DNA of 64,000 nt from an uncultured Acetatifactor sp. (GTDB taxonomy: Bacteria; Bacillota; Clostridia; Lachnospirales; Lachnospiraceae), in the NCBI GenBank assembly GCA_934433135.1, contig CAKRZO010000013.1:37793-101792 (forward strand), given 5' to 3'. The notes under the pieces were generated by a model. It searched no databases and was not told the DNA's origin. It worked only from the letters and a program-made list of their open reading frames with translations. Position numbers and translations under genes: made by a program. Of the stretch, positions 15,537 through 23,513 are shown piece after piece. How positions within the stretch are numbered: position 1 is the first letter of the stretch; the number at the start of each line of letters is the position of its first letter.

Positions 15537-16598
15537 ATGGAAAACAGGAAACAGATAAAAACTCCCGTGTTTTTTGAGAGAAACAGAGTCGGCCGCGTTT
15601 ACAGCGGCGGCAGGCTTTTTGCAGATTTTTTCGGCGATGAGACAAAGGACGGTTTTTTGCCGGAAGAGTGGATCGCATCTCGTGTCAGAGCGATCAATAA
15701 GATTTCGAACGGTGAAAAAGAGGGGGTATCCAAGGTAAAAGAGGAAAATGCGGAACAAGAAAGTGGGGGAGGTCGTGGGATTTATTTTGACGAATTGCTG
15801 GAACGTTATCCGGAGGAAATGCTTGGGAAAAGCGGCAAAATGCGTATCCTGGTGAAAATCCTGGACAGTGCGGTAAGACTTCCGGCACAGGCGCACCCGG
15901 ACAAGGTGTTTTCAAGAAAATATTTTCATTCGGAATACGGAAAAACAGAAAGCTGGGTGATATTGGGAACCAGACCGGGAGCCAGAATTTATTTCGGTTT
16001 TCAGGATGGCGTGGATAAGGATATTTTTTCCGCAGCGATAGATGCGAGCATAACCGATAAGTCTGCCATGGAGCAGCTTATGAAGTACATCGAACCCAAG
16101 GTTGGAGATGTTTTTCTGGTTCCGGCCAAAACCGTGCATGCCATCGGAGCCGGCTGCCTGATCCTGGAAGTGCAGGAACCCACCGACTTTACGATTCAGC
16201 CGGAGCACTGGTGCGACCAGTATGAACTGAATGAACAGGAAATGTACATTGGACTTTCCAAAGACGAAGCCATGGAGTGCTTCTCTTTCGGAAAAGCACC
16301 GGAGGCTCGTATGATACCGGAAACGGTTTCGGAGAAAGACAGTGTAAAAAAGGAGCGGCTGATCGGCCCCGGAAATACCGATTGCTTTGTTATCAACCGG
16401 ATAACGGTATCCGGCGGCCGGTATACCATGAACGTAAGCGATAGTTATGCCGTTTATATCATAACGAACGGAAGCGGTGTATTAAAAGGCGAAGGTTACG
16501 AAAGAACACTGAAAAAAGGCGACTATTTCTTTCTGCCCTGCAACCTTATGGGAAAATTTTCCCTGCAGGGTAATCTGGAAACAGTGGAGTGCTTTTAA
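15537..16598 (+). CDS. manA: Class I mannose-6-phosphate isomerase, second homologue
   Basis: The protein has 353 residues with the zinc-site motifs AQAHPDK, GKTESWVILG and TVHAIGAGCLILEVQEPTD. The family interconverts mannose 6-phosphate and fructose 6-phosphate. AAAGGA lies before the ATG. As last gene of the glycyl radical operon it may instead isomerise the kinase product. It converges with purF and the two stop codons overlap by four bases, with no terminator hairpin in between. Confidence 0.85.
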   Translation: MENRKQIKTPVFFERNRVGRVYSGGRLFADFFGDETKDGFLPEEWIASRVRAINKISNGEKEGVSKVKEENAEQESGGGRGIYFDELLERYPEEMLGKSGKMRILVKILDSAVRLPAQAHPDKVFSRKYFHSEYGKTESWVILGTRPGARIYFGFQDGVDKDIFSAAIDASITDKSAMEQLMKYIEPKVGDVFLVPAKTVHAIGAGCLILEVQEPTDFTIQPEHWCDQYELNEQEMYIGLSKDEAMECFSFGKAPEARMIPETVSEKDSVKKERLIGPGNTDCFVINRITVSGGRYTMNVSDSYAVYIITNGSGVLKGEGYERTLKKGDYFFLPCNLMGKFSLQGNLETVECF

Positions 16599-18034
16599 GG
16601 CTGCTCCACTGTTTTCTTACGCTCGGATAATCTGCCTTCAAAACGGCTCTTGTAAAGGTGTGACGGAACCGGAGTGGGATATTTCCCGTCAAAGCAGGCG
16701 CTGCAGAAACCATCGGAATCAATCAGAGAAGGCAGAGCATCTATAGGAAGATAGCCAAGACTGTCTACTCCGATTTTCTCTGCAATCTCTTCCACGGAAT
16801 AATGGCAGGCGATCAGATTTTCTCTGGAATCGATATCCGTTCCGTAATAGCAGGGGTTTAAGAAAGGCGGTGCGGAAATCCGCATATGAACCTCTGTTGC
16901 ACCGGCATCCTTAAGGAGCTTCACAATCTGTCCGCTGGTGGTGCCTCTTACGATAGAGTCGTCTATCATAACGACACGTTTGCCTGCTACGGTTTCTTTG
17001 ATGGGATTCAGTTTAATGCGCACCTGATCTACCCGGTTCTCCTGTCCGGGCGAAATAAAGGTACGTCCGATATATTTGTTTTTTACAAAGCCGATTCCGT
17101 AAGGAATGCCGGAATAGCGGGAGTATCCAAGCGCTGCATCCAGTCCGGAATCGGGAACACCTATGACAACGTCTGCTTCCACAGGGTGTTTTTCCGCCAA
17201 AATGGCGCCGGCCTTCTGCCTCGCTTCATGCACGGAGATGCCGTTGATCACGGAATCCGGTCTGGCAAAGTAGATATATTCAAAAATACAGATATGGGGC
17301 TTTTTCTGATGACAGTGCTCGGTGCGGGAATGAATTCCCTTTTCGTCAAACACAAGAATCTCTCCCGGTTCAAGGTCGCGGATAAACGAAGCGCCGACTG
17401 CATCCAGGGCACAGCTTTCCGAAGCAATGATATAGGTGCCGTCTGACAGCTGTCCGTAACAAAGAGGACGGAAACCATAAGGATCTCTTGCGGCAATCAG
17501 CTTGGCGGCAGACATCAGAACCAGGGAATACGCGCCATCCAGCAGGTACATAGCCTCTGATACAGCAGCTTCAATGGAAGGGGTACATAGTCTTTTCCGG
17601 GTGACGATGTGTGCAATGACTTCGGTATCGCTTGTGGAATGGAAAATGGCACCTTCCATCTCCAGGCTGCATCTTAAGTCGTAGGCGTTGCTTAAGTTTC
17701 CGTTATGTGCAACCGCCAGTTTGCCCTTGTGATGATTGACTTCAATCGGTTGGCAGTTAAGCCGGTTGGTACCGCCGGTCGTACCGTAACGCACATGCCC
17801 TACCGCCATATTCCCTTCCGGAAATTTTGCCATTACATCTCTGGTAAAAACTTCATTGACAAGTCCCAGATCCTTGCAGGAAGTAAAAAGACCGTCATCA
17901 CATACTACAATACCGCAGCTTTCCTGCCCACGATGCTGCAGCGCGTACAAACCGTAGTAGGTAAGACTCGCCACAGACTTCCGCTCCGGAGAGTAAACTC
18001 CGAAAACACCGCATTCTTCATGTAAATTGTTCAT
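16595..18034 (-). CDS. purF: Amidophosphoribosyltransferase
   Basis: PurF makes 5-phosphoribosylamine from PRPP and glutamine, the first step of purine synthesis. The 479-residue precursor begins MNNLHEECGVFG; cleavage before Cys8 would expose the glutaminase nucleophile. The PRPP loop VVMIDDSIVRGTTSGQ is intact. Cysteines in NPCYYG, IACHYS and FCSACFDGKYPTP fit the oxygen-sensitive [4Fe-4S] type of Bacillus. The start was placed at 18034 because AGAAAGG lies upstream and the propeptide then has normal length. A consensus promoter lies at 18126-18154. No other purine genes are adjacent. Confidence 0.96.
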   Translation of the reverse strand: MNNLHEECGVFGVYSPERKSVASLTYYGLYALQHRGQESCGIVVCDDGLFTSCKDLGLVNEVFTRDVMAKFPEGNMAVGHVRYGTTGGTNRLNCQPIEVNHHKGKLAVAHNGNLSNAYDLRCSLEMEGAIFHSTSDTEVIAHIVTRKRLCTPSIEAAVSEAMYLLDGAYSLVLMSAAKLIAARDPYGFRPLCYGQLSDGTYIIASESCALDAVGASFIRDLEPGEILVFDEKGIHSRTEHCHQKKPHICIFEYIYFARPDSVINGISVHEARQKAGAILAEKHPVEADVVIGVPDSGLDAALGYSRYSGIPYGIGFVKNKYIGRTFISPGQENRVDQVRIKLNPIKETVAGKRVVMIDDSIVRGTTSGQIVKLLKDAGATEVHMRISAPPFLNPCYYGTDIDSRENLIACHYSVEEIAEKIGVDSLGYLPIDALPSLIDSDGFCSACFDGKYPTPVPSHLYKSRFEGRLSERKKTVEQP

Positions 18035-18125
18035 ATAAGTAACTATGCCTTTCTGCAGCCTGCAAATGGAAGCACGCAGGCACAAGTGAGATATTCGCAA
18101 ATGGTTTTCGCTGAACTGCTACATC

Positions 18126-18154
18126 ATTCTAGCATGGTACCAAAACCTTGTCAA
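18126..18154 (-). promoter_or_regulatory. Promoter of purF
   Basis: On the minus strand TTGACA (18149-18154), a 17-base spacer and TAGAAT (18126-18131) lie about 90 bp before the purF start. Confidence 0.8.
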
Positions 18155-18211
18155 GGGTGCGGACGGATTGCAGCAGGGTAAACTTATAACTTATAACGTT
18201 CTATTTTTAGG

Positions 18212-18240
18212 TTGTATTTATCCTAATATTTGTATATAAT
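18212..18240 (+). promoter_or_regulatory. Promoter of the Phd antitoxin gene, copy 1
   Basis: TTGTAT (18212-18217), 17 bases, then TATAAT (18235-18240). The same promoter is conserved in the inverted copy near 22940-22968. Confidence 0.65.
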
Positions 18241-18309
18241 ATGGTTATAGCGTTAAAAGGTCTGGTTCCACTTATGATTGTACAGTGGTGGCGGAAGGGA
18301 GATTAGCAT

Positions 18310-18552
18310 ATGAGGATAGATACAAATACTATGGTTTCGATTTCAGAAGCAAACCAGAATTTTTCAAAGGTGGCAAGACTGGTAGACGAGCGTGGAGCTG
18401 CAGTCATTCTAAAGAATAATGTTCCAAGGTACATTGTGATAGATTTCAGTAAAATGGAGGAAGATATCGTTTCATCAGATGAAGATGTACTAAGTATATC
18501 CAAAAAACTTATGGAACAAAACAGAGAAGCGTATGAGGTATTAGCGAAATGA
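18310..18552 (+). CDS. Phd/YefM-type antitoxin, copy 1
   Basis: The 80-residue protein has the Phd/YefM fold signature: MVSISEANQNFSKVARLVDE, then AVILKNNVPRYIVIDF, with an acidic, probably disordered C-terminal tail that in relatives binds the toxin. GGAAGGGAG precedes the ATG. No Doc, YoeB or RelE-type toxin lies beside it; the next gene, 32 bp away, is a broken DprA-like gene. Copy 2 at 22635 differs at only a handful of residues. Both may still bind each other's operators. Confidence 0.85.
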   Translation: MRIDTNTMVSISEANQNFSKVARLVDERGAAVILKNNVPRYIVIDFSKMEEDIVSSDEDVLSISKKLMEQNREAYEVLAK

Positions 18553-18584
18553 AAAGATGAAACAAACAGGAGGAGCAACCTATT

Positions 18585-18973
18585 ATGTGGGAAGTCAAAT
18601 CATGTAAAAAAAATGATATATTCTACCCCAGGCATATGCGGGATCTGGAATCTGCTCCTGAAGTGTTGTATTATGTAGGAGATATAACGGCATGCGAAAA
18701 CACAGTAATTGCAGTTATTGGTAAAAGGAATTCACAAGAACGCTATTTAAGGATTGCCAAAAAAATCGGCGAGCTTCTGGCGAAAGAGGGATATACCGTC
18801 TTAAACGGTCTGGCAATCGGCTGTGATACATGTGCATTGCAGGGAGCTGTTACCGTAAACGGTAAGGCAATCGTTTTTTAGTCGATCACAATGCAGCTTA
18901 TGCAGTCTATAACAACGAGGCTCTTATGCATTTTATAGAACAGCCTGAATACACTCAAATGTCTTTATTTTAA
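18585..18973 (+). pseudogene. DprA/Smf-like (SLOG fold) gene, internally deleted
   Basis: The first 98 codons encode a DprA-like start: IFYPRHMRDLESAPEVLYYV, then TVIAVIGKRNSQERY and NGLAIGCDTCALQGA, the nucleotide-binding part of a Rossmann-like SLOG fold. A stop follows GKAIVF at 18881. A different frame then encodes VDHNAAYAVYNNEALMHF and ends QMSLF at 18973, which looks like the natural C terminus. So about the middle half of the gene is deleted with a frameshift. AGGAGG precedes the ATG. It is the second gene of a Phd plus DprA-like pair; its role (DNA uptake-like or defence-like) is unknown. Confidence 0.65.
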
Positions 18974-18981
18974 CTTTTAGC

Positions 18982-19042
18982 AAAAAGCCTCCTATAATAC
19001 AATGAGAAAGGTATCGCAAGCCAATCTCAAAGAATAGGAGGC
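18982..19042 (-). terminator. Terminator of the DUF4091 gene
   Basis: Read on the minus strand, GCCTCCTAT's complement arms (ATAGGAGGC at 19034-19042 pairing with GCCTCCTAT at 18987-18995) are followed by TTTTTG. The loop is 38 bases and can fold a smaller inner hairpin. Confidence 0.5.
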
Positions 19043-19052
19043 AATCTTGTAT

Positions 19053-20783
19053 TTATTCCAAAATCCTTATCATATCTTCCCGCAGTCTTTCCAGGTAATC
19101 TTTCGTCTTCGGGTAATTTTCAAAGGTAAGAGGCTCGCCTGCCGCCTCATCGATCCGTTTTACAACCGCTTCCCTTCCGATTTTTGCTTCCAGAAGGGTG
19201 CAGATCTGCATATCCTGAATTCCTTCATAAGTAACTTCTCCCCGGATGGAGGGATAGACTTCTTCTTTTCCGGGATAGACAATAAACGGATCTCCGGAAG
19301 GGTAGGCTTTGTCGCCGGAGGTGGTCAGGTACGGGTTGACCGGATACCAGGAACGGCAGCTGTTATAATAATTAAATCCCCAATGCAAAAATCCTTTGAT
19401 GTCATATTTGTACAGCAAAAATCCCAGTATGCGTGTCCGATAAGAAGGCATTGCCATAAAACTGTTGGTATAGACATATTGCGGACCGCAGCAGTAATAA
19501 GCCCACTGGTTTTCTATGGGGTGCTTTAAGAATTCCGCAAGGGAACTGACAACGGTAACAGGGCATTCCACCAAACCTTTCTCATAAAAATCATAATGGG
19601 ACAAGGCATCAAAGGTTTTGCTGTTTCCGATCAGCGGGCGAATCAGGGAAGATGCTTTCTCATAGGTTGCCATATTTTCCAGTGTCGGTTCATCGGAAAT
19701 GTGGAAATAGGTATTCTCGCTGATTCCCTCTTTGGTAAGTTCCGCTTCAATCGCCGGGATATACTGCTGCAGGAAAGCAACATATTCCTCCGAGGAAGCA
19801 TCGGTATGCCAGCCGAAGTAATCCACCGTCTCACCGTTTTCCGTAATCCGGATATTGGGGGCATGCTCCGCTCCCCACTGGGAAAACATATGAGCCATTT
19901 CAAAATGTGTAATCCCGTTTCTCTTGCAGATATCAATAAAGCGTTTGAATTTTTCGAAGGAGAAGAAATATCGCTCTCCCTTTTTCTCTATATCCACCAG
20001 CTGAACGCAGGGCCTGCAGGTTCCCACTTCGGTATCCAGAGGAGGCGTATGAATCGGAACCAGTATCATATTGATTCCCACATCCGCCGCTGCAGCAATG
20101 TATTTTTCTATTAAATTCCAGTGAGCCTCGGAATAAACGGGGACATCGTGTGCAACCGCGATACAGTCCGCATAAAACCATCTGGTATAAATCAGCTTCT
20201 GGACGGGCATACAAACAGGGCGCACTTCTAACCGCATTGTCTTATACAGTACACCTGCCGGTTCCTGCCCCGGACGGTAAAGATGAATTGCGAAACGGAT
20301 CGCATAATTTCCGGGCCTACAATCCTTCGGGATATCCACTTTGACCCAGATGGTAGTTATGTATGGCGTCAGGGAGAAGTGCTGTGTAATTGATATCGTA
20401 TGCGCAACGAGTTCAGTATTCTCACCCGGTTCAGCGTTCTTGTCAAAGGCAGTATTTTTCATGATTGCTTCTGCAGCCGTCTCCAGAGGAAGCAGGATAT
20501 CCGGCATCAGGCAGGGATCTTTTGTCAGATAATCCTCCTGCGGACCAGGCTCGGTAACCGGGCAGTCTAAAACCGCTTCTTTTACCTGATACAGCCGGAC
20601 AGCATCTGTCAGGGAAGATTCCATACAAAGCTGCGCCTGCAGCTGGCTGTCCGAAGCAAGACACAACTGATAAGAAAAACGCTCCCCTTGCAGCACTGTC
20701 CTCTTATCTATTTCAACAAAATCAAGTTTTTCTTTTCCCCGTACTTTTTCCAGTGACGAAATCTGTTTTACCTGTAATTCCAT
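19053..20783 (-). CDS. DUF4091 glycoside-hydrolase-like protein
   Basis: The protein has 576 residues and no signal peptide. An N-terminal beta-sandwich region (about 1-190) is followed by a TIM-barrel-like region and a C-terminal DUF4091 segment. Visible blocks include YTRWFYADCIAV, FEMAHMFSQWGAEH, TYFHISDEPTLENM (candidate acidic catalytic pair) and DIKGFLHWGFNYYN with RSWYPVNPY. DUF4091 proteins are linked to glycan breakdown, but few have known substrates. ATG 20783 follows AAGGAAGAAG. It is divergent from an AraC regulator with a shared dyad at 20845-20875, so that regulator probably controls it. Confidence 0.82.
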   Translation of the reverse strand: MELQVKQISSLEKVRGKEKLDFVEIDKRTVLQGERFSYQLCLASDSQLQAQLCMESSLTDAVRLYQVKEAVLDCPVTEPGPQEDYLTKDPCLMPDILLPLETAAEAIMKNTAFDKNAEPGENTELVAHTISITQHFSLTPYITTIWVKVDIPKDCRPGNYAIRFAIHLYRPGQEPAGVLYKTMRLEVRPVCMPVQKLIYTRWFYADCIAVAHDVPVYSEAHWNLIEKYIAAAADVGINMILVPIHTPPLDTEVGTCRPCVQLVDIEKKGERYFFSFEKFKRFIDICKRNGITHFEMAHMFSQWGAEHAPNIRITENGETVDYFGWHTDASSEEYVAFLQQYIPAIEAELTKEGISENTYFHISDEPTLENMATYEKASSLIRPLIGNSKTFDALSHYDFYEKGLVECPVTVVSSLAEFLKHPIENQWAYYCCGPQYVYTNSFMAMPSYRTRILGFLLYKYDIKGFLHWGFNYYNSCRSWYPVNPYLTTSGDKAYPSGDPFIVYPGKEEVYPSIRGEVTYEGIQDMQICTLLEAKIGREAVVKRIDEAAGEPLTFENYPKTKDYLERLREDMIRILE

Positions 20784-20844
20784 AAAATTCTTCTTCCTTT
20801 CCCCAAAATGGTGCATCTGAACGATTGCATTTTCTCTGCGTTGT

Positions 20845-20875
20845 GCTATAGTAGTGACTATGGAGTTACTATAGC
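20845..20875. promoter_or_regulatory. Perfect dyad in the divergent DUF4091/araC control region
   Basis: GCTATAGTA (20845-20853) and TACTATAGC (20867-20875) form a perfect 9-bp inverted repeat, 13 bases apart, between the two divergent start codons. This fits a regulator site controlling both directions. Confidence 0.6.
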
Positions 20876-20895
20876 AGATTACTTCCGGCAAGACA

Positions 20896-21735
20896 ATGGA
20901 GGAAAAGAAAAGAAAGATGGACTTTTTAACACAGACATATTTCCGTACCCGGCTGGAGCGGGAAGCCGACCGTAAAAACGACAAGACGGCGCTGCAGGTA
21001 AACTGTACCGGTGCCGTATCTTCTCATACTGTTTTTTCCAACCGTTCCGTAAGGCAGGATTATTATTATTTGTACCTGATTCAGGGCGGACTGATGATGG
21101 AAGAATTTACGCTCCTGCCCGGGGATGTTATCATTTTGGAACCCGGGCGGCCTTATCAATATGAAAGTTTGGAAGACACTTCCTATCTGTGGGTCCATTT
21201 CACCGGATTTGAAGCACGCAGTCTGGCCAAAACCGCGCTCGAACAGACCAATGCACGGCATTCCATCGGCATTCATGAAGAGATCCTTTTGGTTTTTCAG
21301 AGACTGTTTGCGGAATTTCTTGCCCATGACAGCCAGGCAGATGCCCTTGCGGTATGTCTGCTTCGGGAGATTTTGCTTCTTACCGGACGTTTTTCCGATA
21401 AAAAGCTTCCGGATAATCGTCTCTTAAAAGCGCTTTCTTATATTCACAGCCACTTTCACGAACCGATTTCTATGGAAAAGTTGGCTTCGTTAGAACATAT
21501 CAGCGCCACTTCCCTGCGCAATGCTTTTCATCGGCATACCGGGATGTCTCCCAACGAATATCTCATCCTGCAGCGCATCAACTTCAGCTGCAGGCTTCTT
21601 ACCCAGACCGACCTGGATATCCGCAGCATTGCGTCCCAGGCCGGTTACCCTGACCCCTACTACTTCAGCCGGATCTTCAAAGAAAAAACGGGACTGGCTC
21701 CATCGGAGTACCGCAGGCAGTATTCCCTTACTTGA
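20896..21735 (+). CDS. AraC-family transcriptional regulator
   Basis: The 279-residue protein has a cupin sensor half (QDYYYLYLIQGGLMMEEFTL, then LPGDVIILEPGRPYQYE) and two C-terminal helix-turn-helix units (MEKLASLEHISATSLRNAFH, and IRSIASQAGYPDPYYFSRIF). It presumably senses a sugar and activates the divergent DUF4091 gene. ATG 20896 has only a weak ribosome site. ATG 20917, seven codons later, follows GGAGGAAAAGAAAAGAAAG and may be the true start. Confidence 0.87.
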   Translation: MEEKKRKMDFLTQTYFRTRLEREADRKNDKTALQVNCTGAVSSHTVFSNRSVRQDYYYLYLIQGGLMMEEFTLLPGDVIILEPGRPYQYESLEDTSYLWVHFTGFEARSLAKTALEQTNARHSIGIHEEILLVFQRLFAEFLAHDSQADALAVCLLREILLLTGRFSDKKLPDNRLLKALSYIHSHFHEPISMEKLASLEHISATSLRNAFHRHTGMSPNEYLILQRINFSCRLLTQTDLDIRSIASQAGYPDPYYFSRIFKEKTGLAPSEYRRQYSLT

Positions 21736-21798
21736 CATAGCTCACACATTACCGTATAATTCCGCTTAGAACAGACAGCTTGGAAGGATAAGAATCAT

Positions 21799-22551
21799 AT
21801 GCAGAATGCTTTTTCAAGAACAGAACTTCTTTTGGGAAAGGAAGCTATGGAGAAACTGGCGGCAAGCCGTGTTGCGGTATTCGGTGTCGGCGGTGTGGGT
21901 GGTTTTACCGTAGAGGCACTGGCTCGCAGCGGTGTGGGCGCATTGGATCTGATTGACGATGACAAGGTATGTCTGACAAATATTAACCGGCAGATCATCG
22001 CCACCCGAAAAACCATCGGAAAATACAAAGTCGATGTTGCGAAAGAACGGATTACCGAGATCAACCCCGACGCTGTGGTCCGCACCTGGCGCACCTTTTA
22101 TCTGCCTGAAACGGCGAATCAGTTTGATTTTACACAATATGATTATATTGTGGATGCCATTGATACCGTTACCGGCAAGCTTACTTTGATTGAGCATGCC
22201 CATGCTGCCGGTACTCCGATTATCAGTTCCATGGGCGCCGGAAATAAGCTGGATCCCACAGCTTTTACGGTTGCCGATATTTACCAGACTTCCATCTGTC
22301 CCCTTGCCAAGGTCATGCGGCGGGAATTGAAAAAGAGAAACATTGACCATTTGAAGGTGGTCTACTCCCAGGAACCGCCTCTTACTCCTATAGATACCGA
22401 AGAGATAAGCTGTCGGACAAACTGTGTCTGCCCTCCCGGCACAGCAAGAAAATGCACACAGCGCCGACAGATTCCGGGAAGCGTCTCTTTCGTTCCTTCC
22501 GTGGTCGGACTGATTATTGCCGGTGAAGTTATCAAAGATTTGATAAACTGA
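21799..22551 (+). CDS. tcdA: tRNA threonylcarbamoyladenosine dehydratase
   Basis: TcdA (CsdL) uses ATP to convert t6A at position 37 of tRNA into its cyclic form. The 250-residue protein has the E1-like adenylation domain: VAVFGVGGVGGFTVEALARS is the ATP loop, DLIDDDKVCLTNINRQ the acidic/arginine motif, and YDYIVDAIDTVTGKL follows. Cysteines at CRTNCVCPPG near the C terminus are typical of many Gram-positive members. It is a housekeeping gene caught between the two inverted Phd copies and has no functional link with them. Confidence 0.93.
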   Translation: MQNAFSRTELLLGKEAMEKLAASRVAVFGVGGVGGFTVEALARSGVGALDLIDDDKVCLTNINRQIIATRKTIGKYKVDVAKERITEINPDAVVRTWRTFYLPETANQFDFTQYDYIVDAIDTVTGKLTLIEHAHAAGTPIISSMGAGNKLDPTAFTVADIYQTSICPLAKVMRRELKKRNIDHLKVVYSQEPPLTPIDTEEISCRTNCVCPPGTARKCTQRRQIPGSVSFVPSVVGLIIAGEVIKDLIN

Positions 22552-22560
22552 AACGGTTGC

Positions 22561-22976
22561 CGGCAGGAGATATCATTTTTACATGATTTGATTTCCTACA
22601 TAATAGGTAGCTCCTGCCTGTTTGCTTCATCTTTTCATTTCGCTAATACCTCATACGCTTCTCTGTTTTGTCCCATAAGTTTTTTGGATATACTCAGGAC
22701 ATCTTCATCTGATGCGACAACATCTTCATCCATTTTACTGAAATCTATCACAATGTATCTTGGAACATTATTCTTTAGAATGACTGCGGAGCCGCGCTCG
22801 TCTACCAGTCTTGCCACTTTTGAAAAATTCTGGTTTGCTTCTGAAATCGAAACCATGGTATTTGTATCTATTCTCATAGGATAATCTCCCCCACTGTACA
22901 AGCACAGGTGGAACCAGACCTTTTAACGCTGTAATCATATTATATACAAATATTAGGATAAATACAACCTAAAAAT
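22561..22976 (-). repeat. Large inverted repeat, right copy (Phd module)
   Basis: This is the reverse-oriented partner of 18204-18620. After the Phd gene it keeps only the first bases of the DprA-like gene, where ATG TGG has become ATG TAG. The match breaks off at TGATAT, and CTCCTGCCGGCAA follows. That same broken junction recurs at 25218-25273. Confidence 0.85.
22635..22877 (-). CDS. Phd/YefM-type antitoxin, copy 2
   Basis: The 80-residue protein is almost identical to the copy at 18310. Differences include GSAV for GAAV and MDEDVVAS for MEEDIVSS. ATG 22877 is used, since GGGGGAGATT lies before it. It has no toxin gene: the adjoining DprA-like gene is reduced to its first codons with a stop at codon 2. 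The intact reading frame in both copies suggests recent duplication or continuing selection on the antitoxin. Confidence 0.85.
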   Translation of the reverse strand: MRIDTNTMVSISEANQNFSKVARLVDERGSAVILKNNVPRYIVIDFSKMDEDVVASDEDVLSISKKLMGQNREAYEVLAK

Positions 22977-23086
22977 TTCTTTTTGAAGATCCGTCCGGAG
23001 TTTGGAGAGATATATTAAGCAGCAAGGGGAAGCATATATTAAAAAGTAACAAAATCCGGAAGCGGATATTTGGGACAAATTGCGTA

Positions 23087-23115
23087 TTGTTTTTCACCAA
23101 GAAGGATGGTAGAAT
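23087..23115 (+). promoter_or_regulatory. Promoter of the HD-hydrolase locus
   Basis: TTGTTT (23087-23092), 17 bases, then TAGAAT (23110-23115). The first start codon is 32 bp downstream. Confidence 0.55.
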
Positions 23116-23147
23116 GTGTAAACAGGTAACAGGAATGGAGTGATTTT

Positions 23148-23513
23148 ATGTATATCTATATCGGCATAGAGGATTTGGTAGCAAATGCCCTGATAGAGTT
23201 GGTTGAAAAGTCAGAGAAGAGAGAAGTTTTATTCAAGCAGTTGGATGAATACGGAGCTATGGTTATAAAATACTTAAATGATAAGTGTGAACAGGCGGTG
23301 CTTGTATTATCCAAAGAACGTACGAATGCATTTCTACATGATTATTCCGATTATTTTGAACTGTTTTCAAATGGGATGGATGAGGGAATTCGATTAAAAG
23401 AAGATGTGTCAGTAGGACAATTGTGGAAAAAGTTTAGGGGGTATTTGTCGGTGGATGTCATGTTAGCATTTATGGACAAAGGAGCTGTCAGTGCATTGGG
23501 GGTTTCCGCTTGA
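23148..23513 (+). CDS. Small protein of unknown function beside HD hydrolase
   Basis: I do not recognise a family in these 121 residues. The protein is acidic, mostly helical in appearance, without membrane segments or cysteine clusters beyond one Cys. GGAGTG precedes the ATG. Its stop overlaps the TTG start of the HD hydrolase by four bases (TTGA), so the two are translationally coupled and probably form a functional pair. Base composition is more AT-rich than in the genes to the left. A partner, inhibitor or sensor subunit for the hydrolase is possible but unproven. Confidence 0.7.
   Translation: MYIYIGIEDLVANALIELVEKSEKREVLFKQLDEYGAMVIKYLNDKCEQAVLVLSKERTNAFLHDYSDYFELFSNGMDEGIRLKEDVSVGQLWKKFRGYLSVDVMLAFMDKGAVSALGVSA

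Larger units (their letters stand above)
18204..18620 (+). repeat. Large inverted repeat, left copy (Phd module)
   Basis: About 410 bp here are nearly identical, in reverse orientation, to 22561-22976. The unit covers the promoter, the Phd antitoxin gene and the first codons of the DprA-like gene. The pair encloses the DUF4091, AraC and tcdA genes. Confidence 0.85.

Noticed and set aside
14547..15896. Open frame of 449 codons on the minus strand
   Set aside because: It lies opposite the FGGY kinase and mannose-6-phosphate isomerase genes, has a cysteine- and phenylalanine-rich composition typical of antisense frames, and no family motif.
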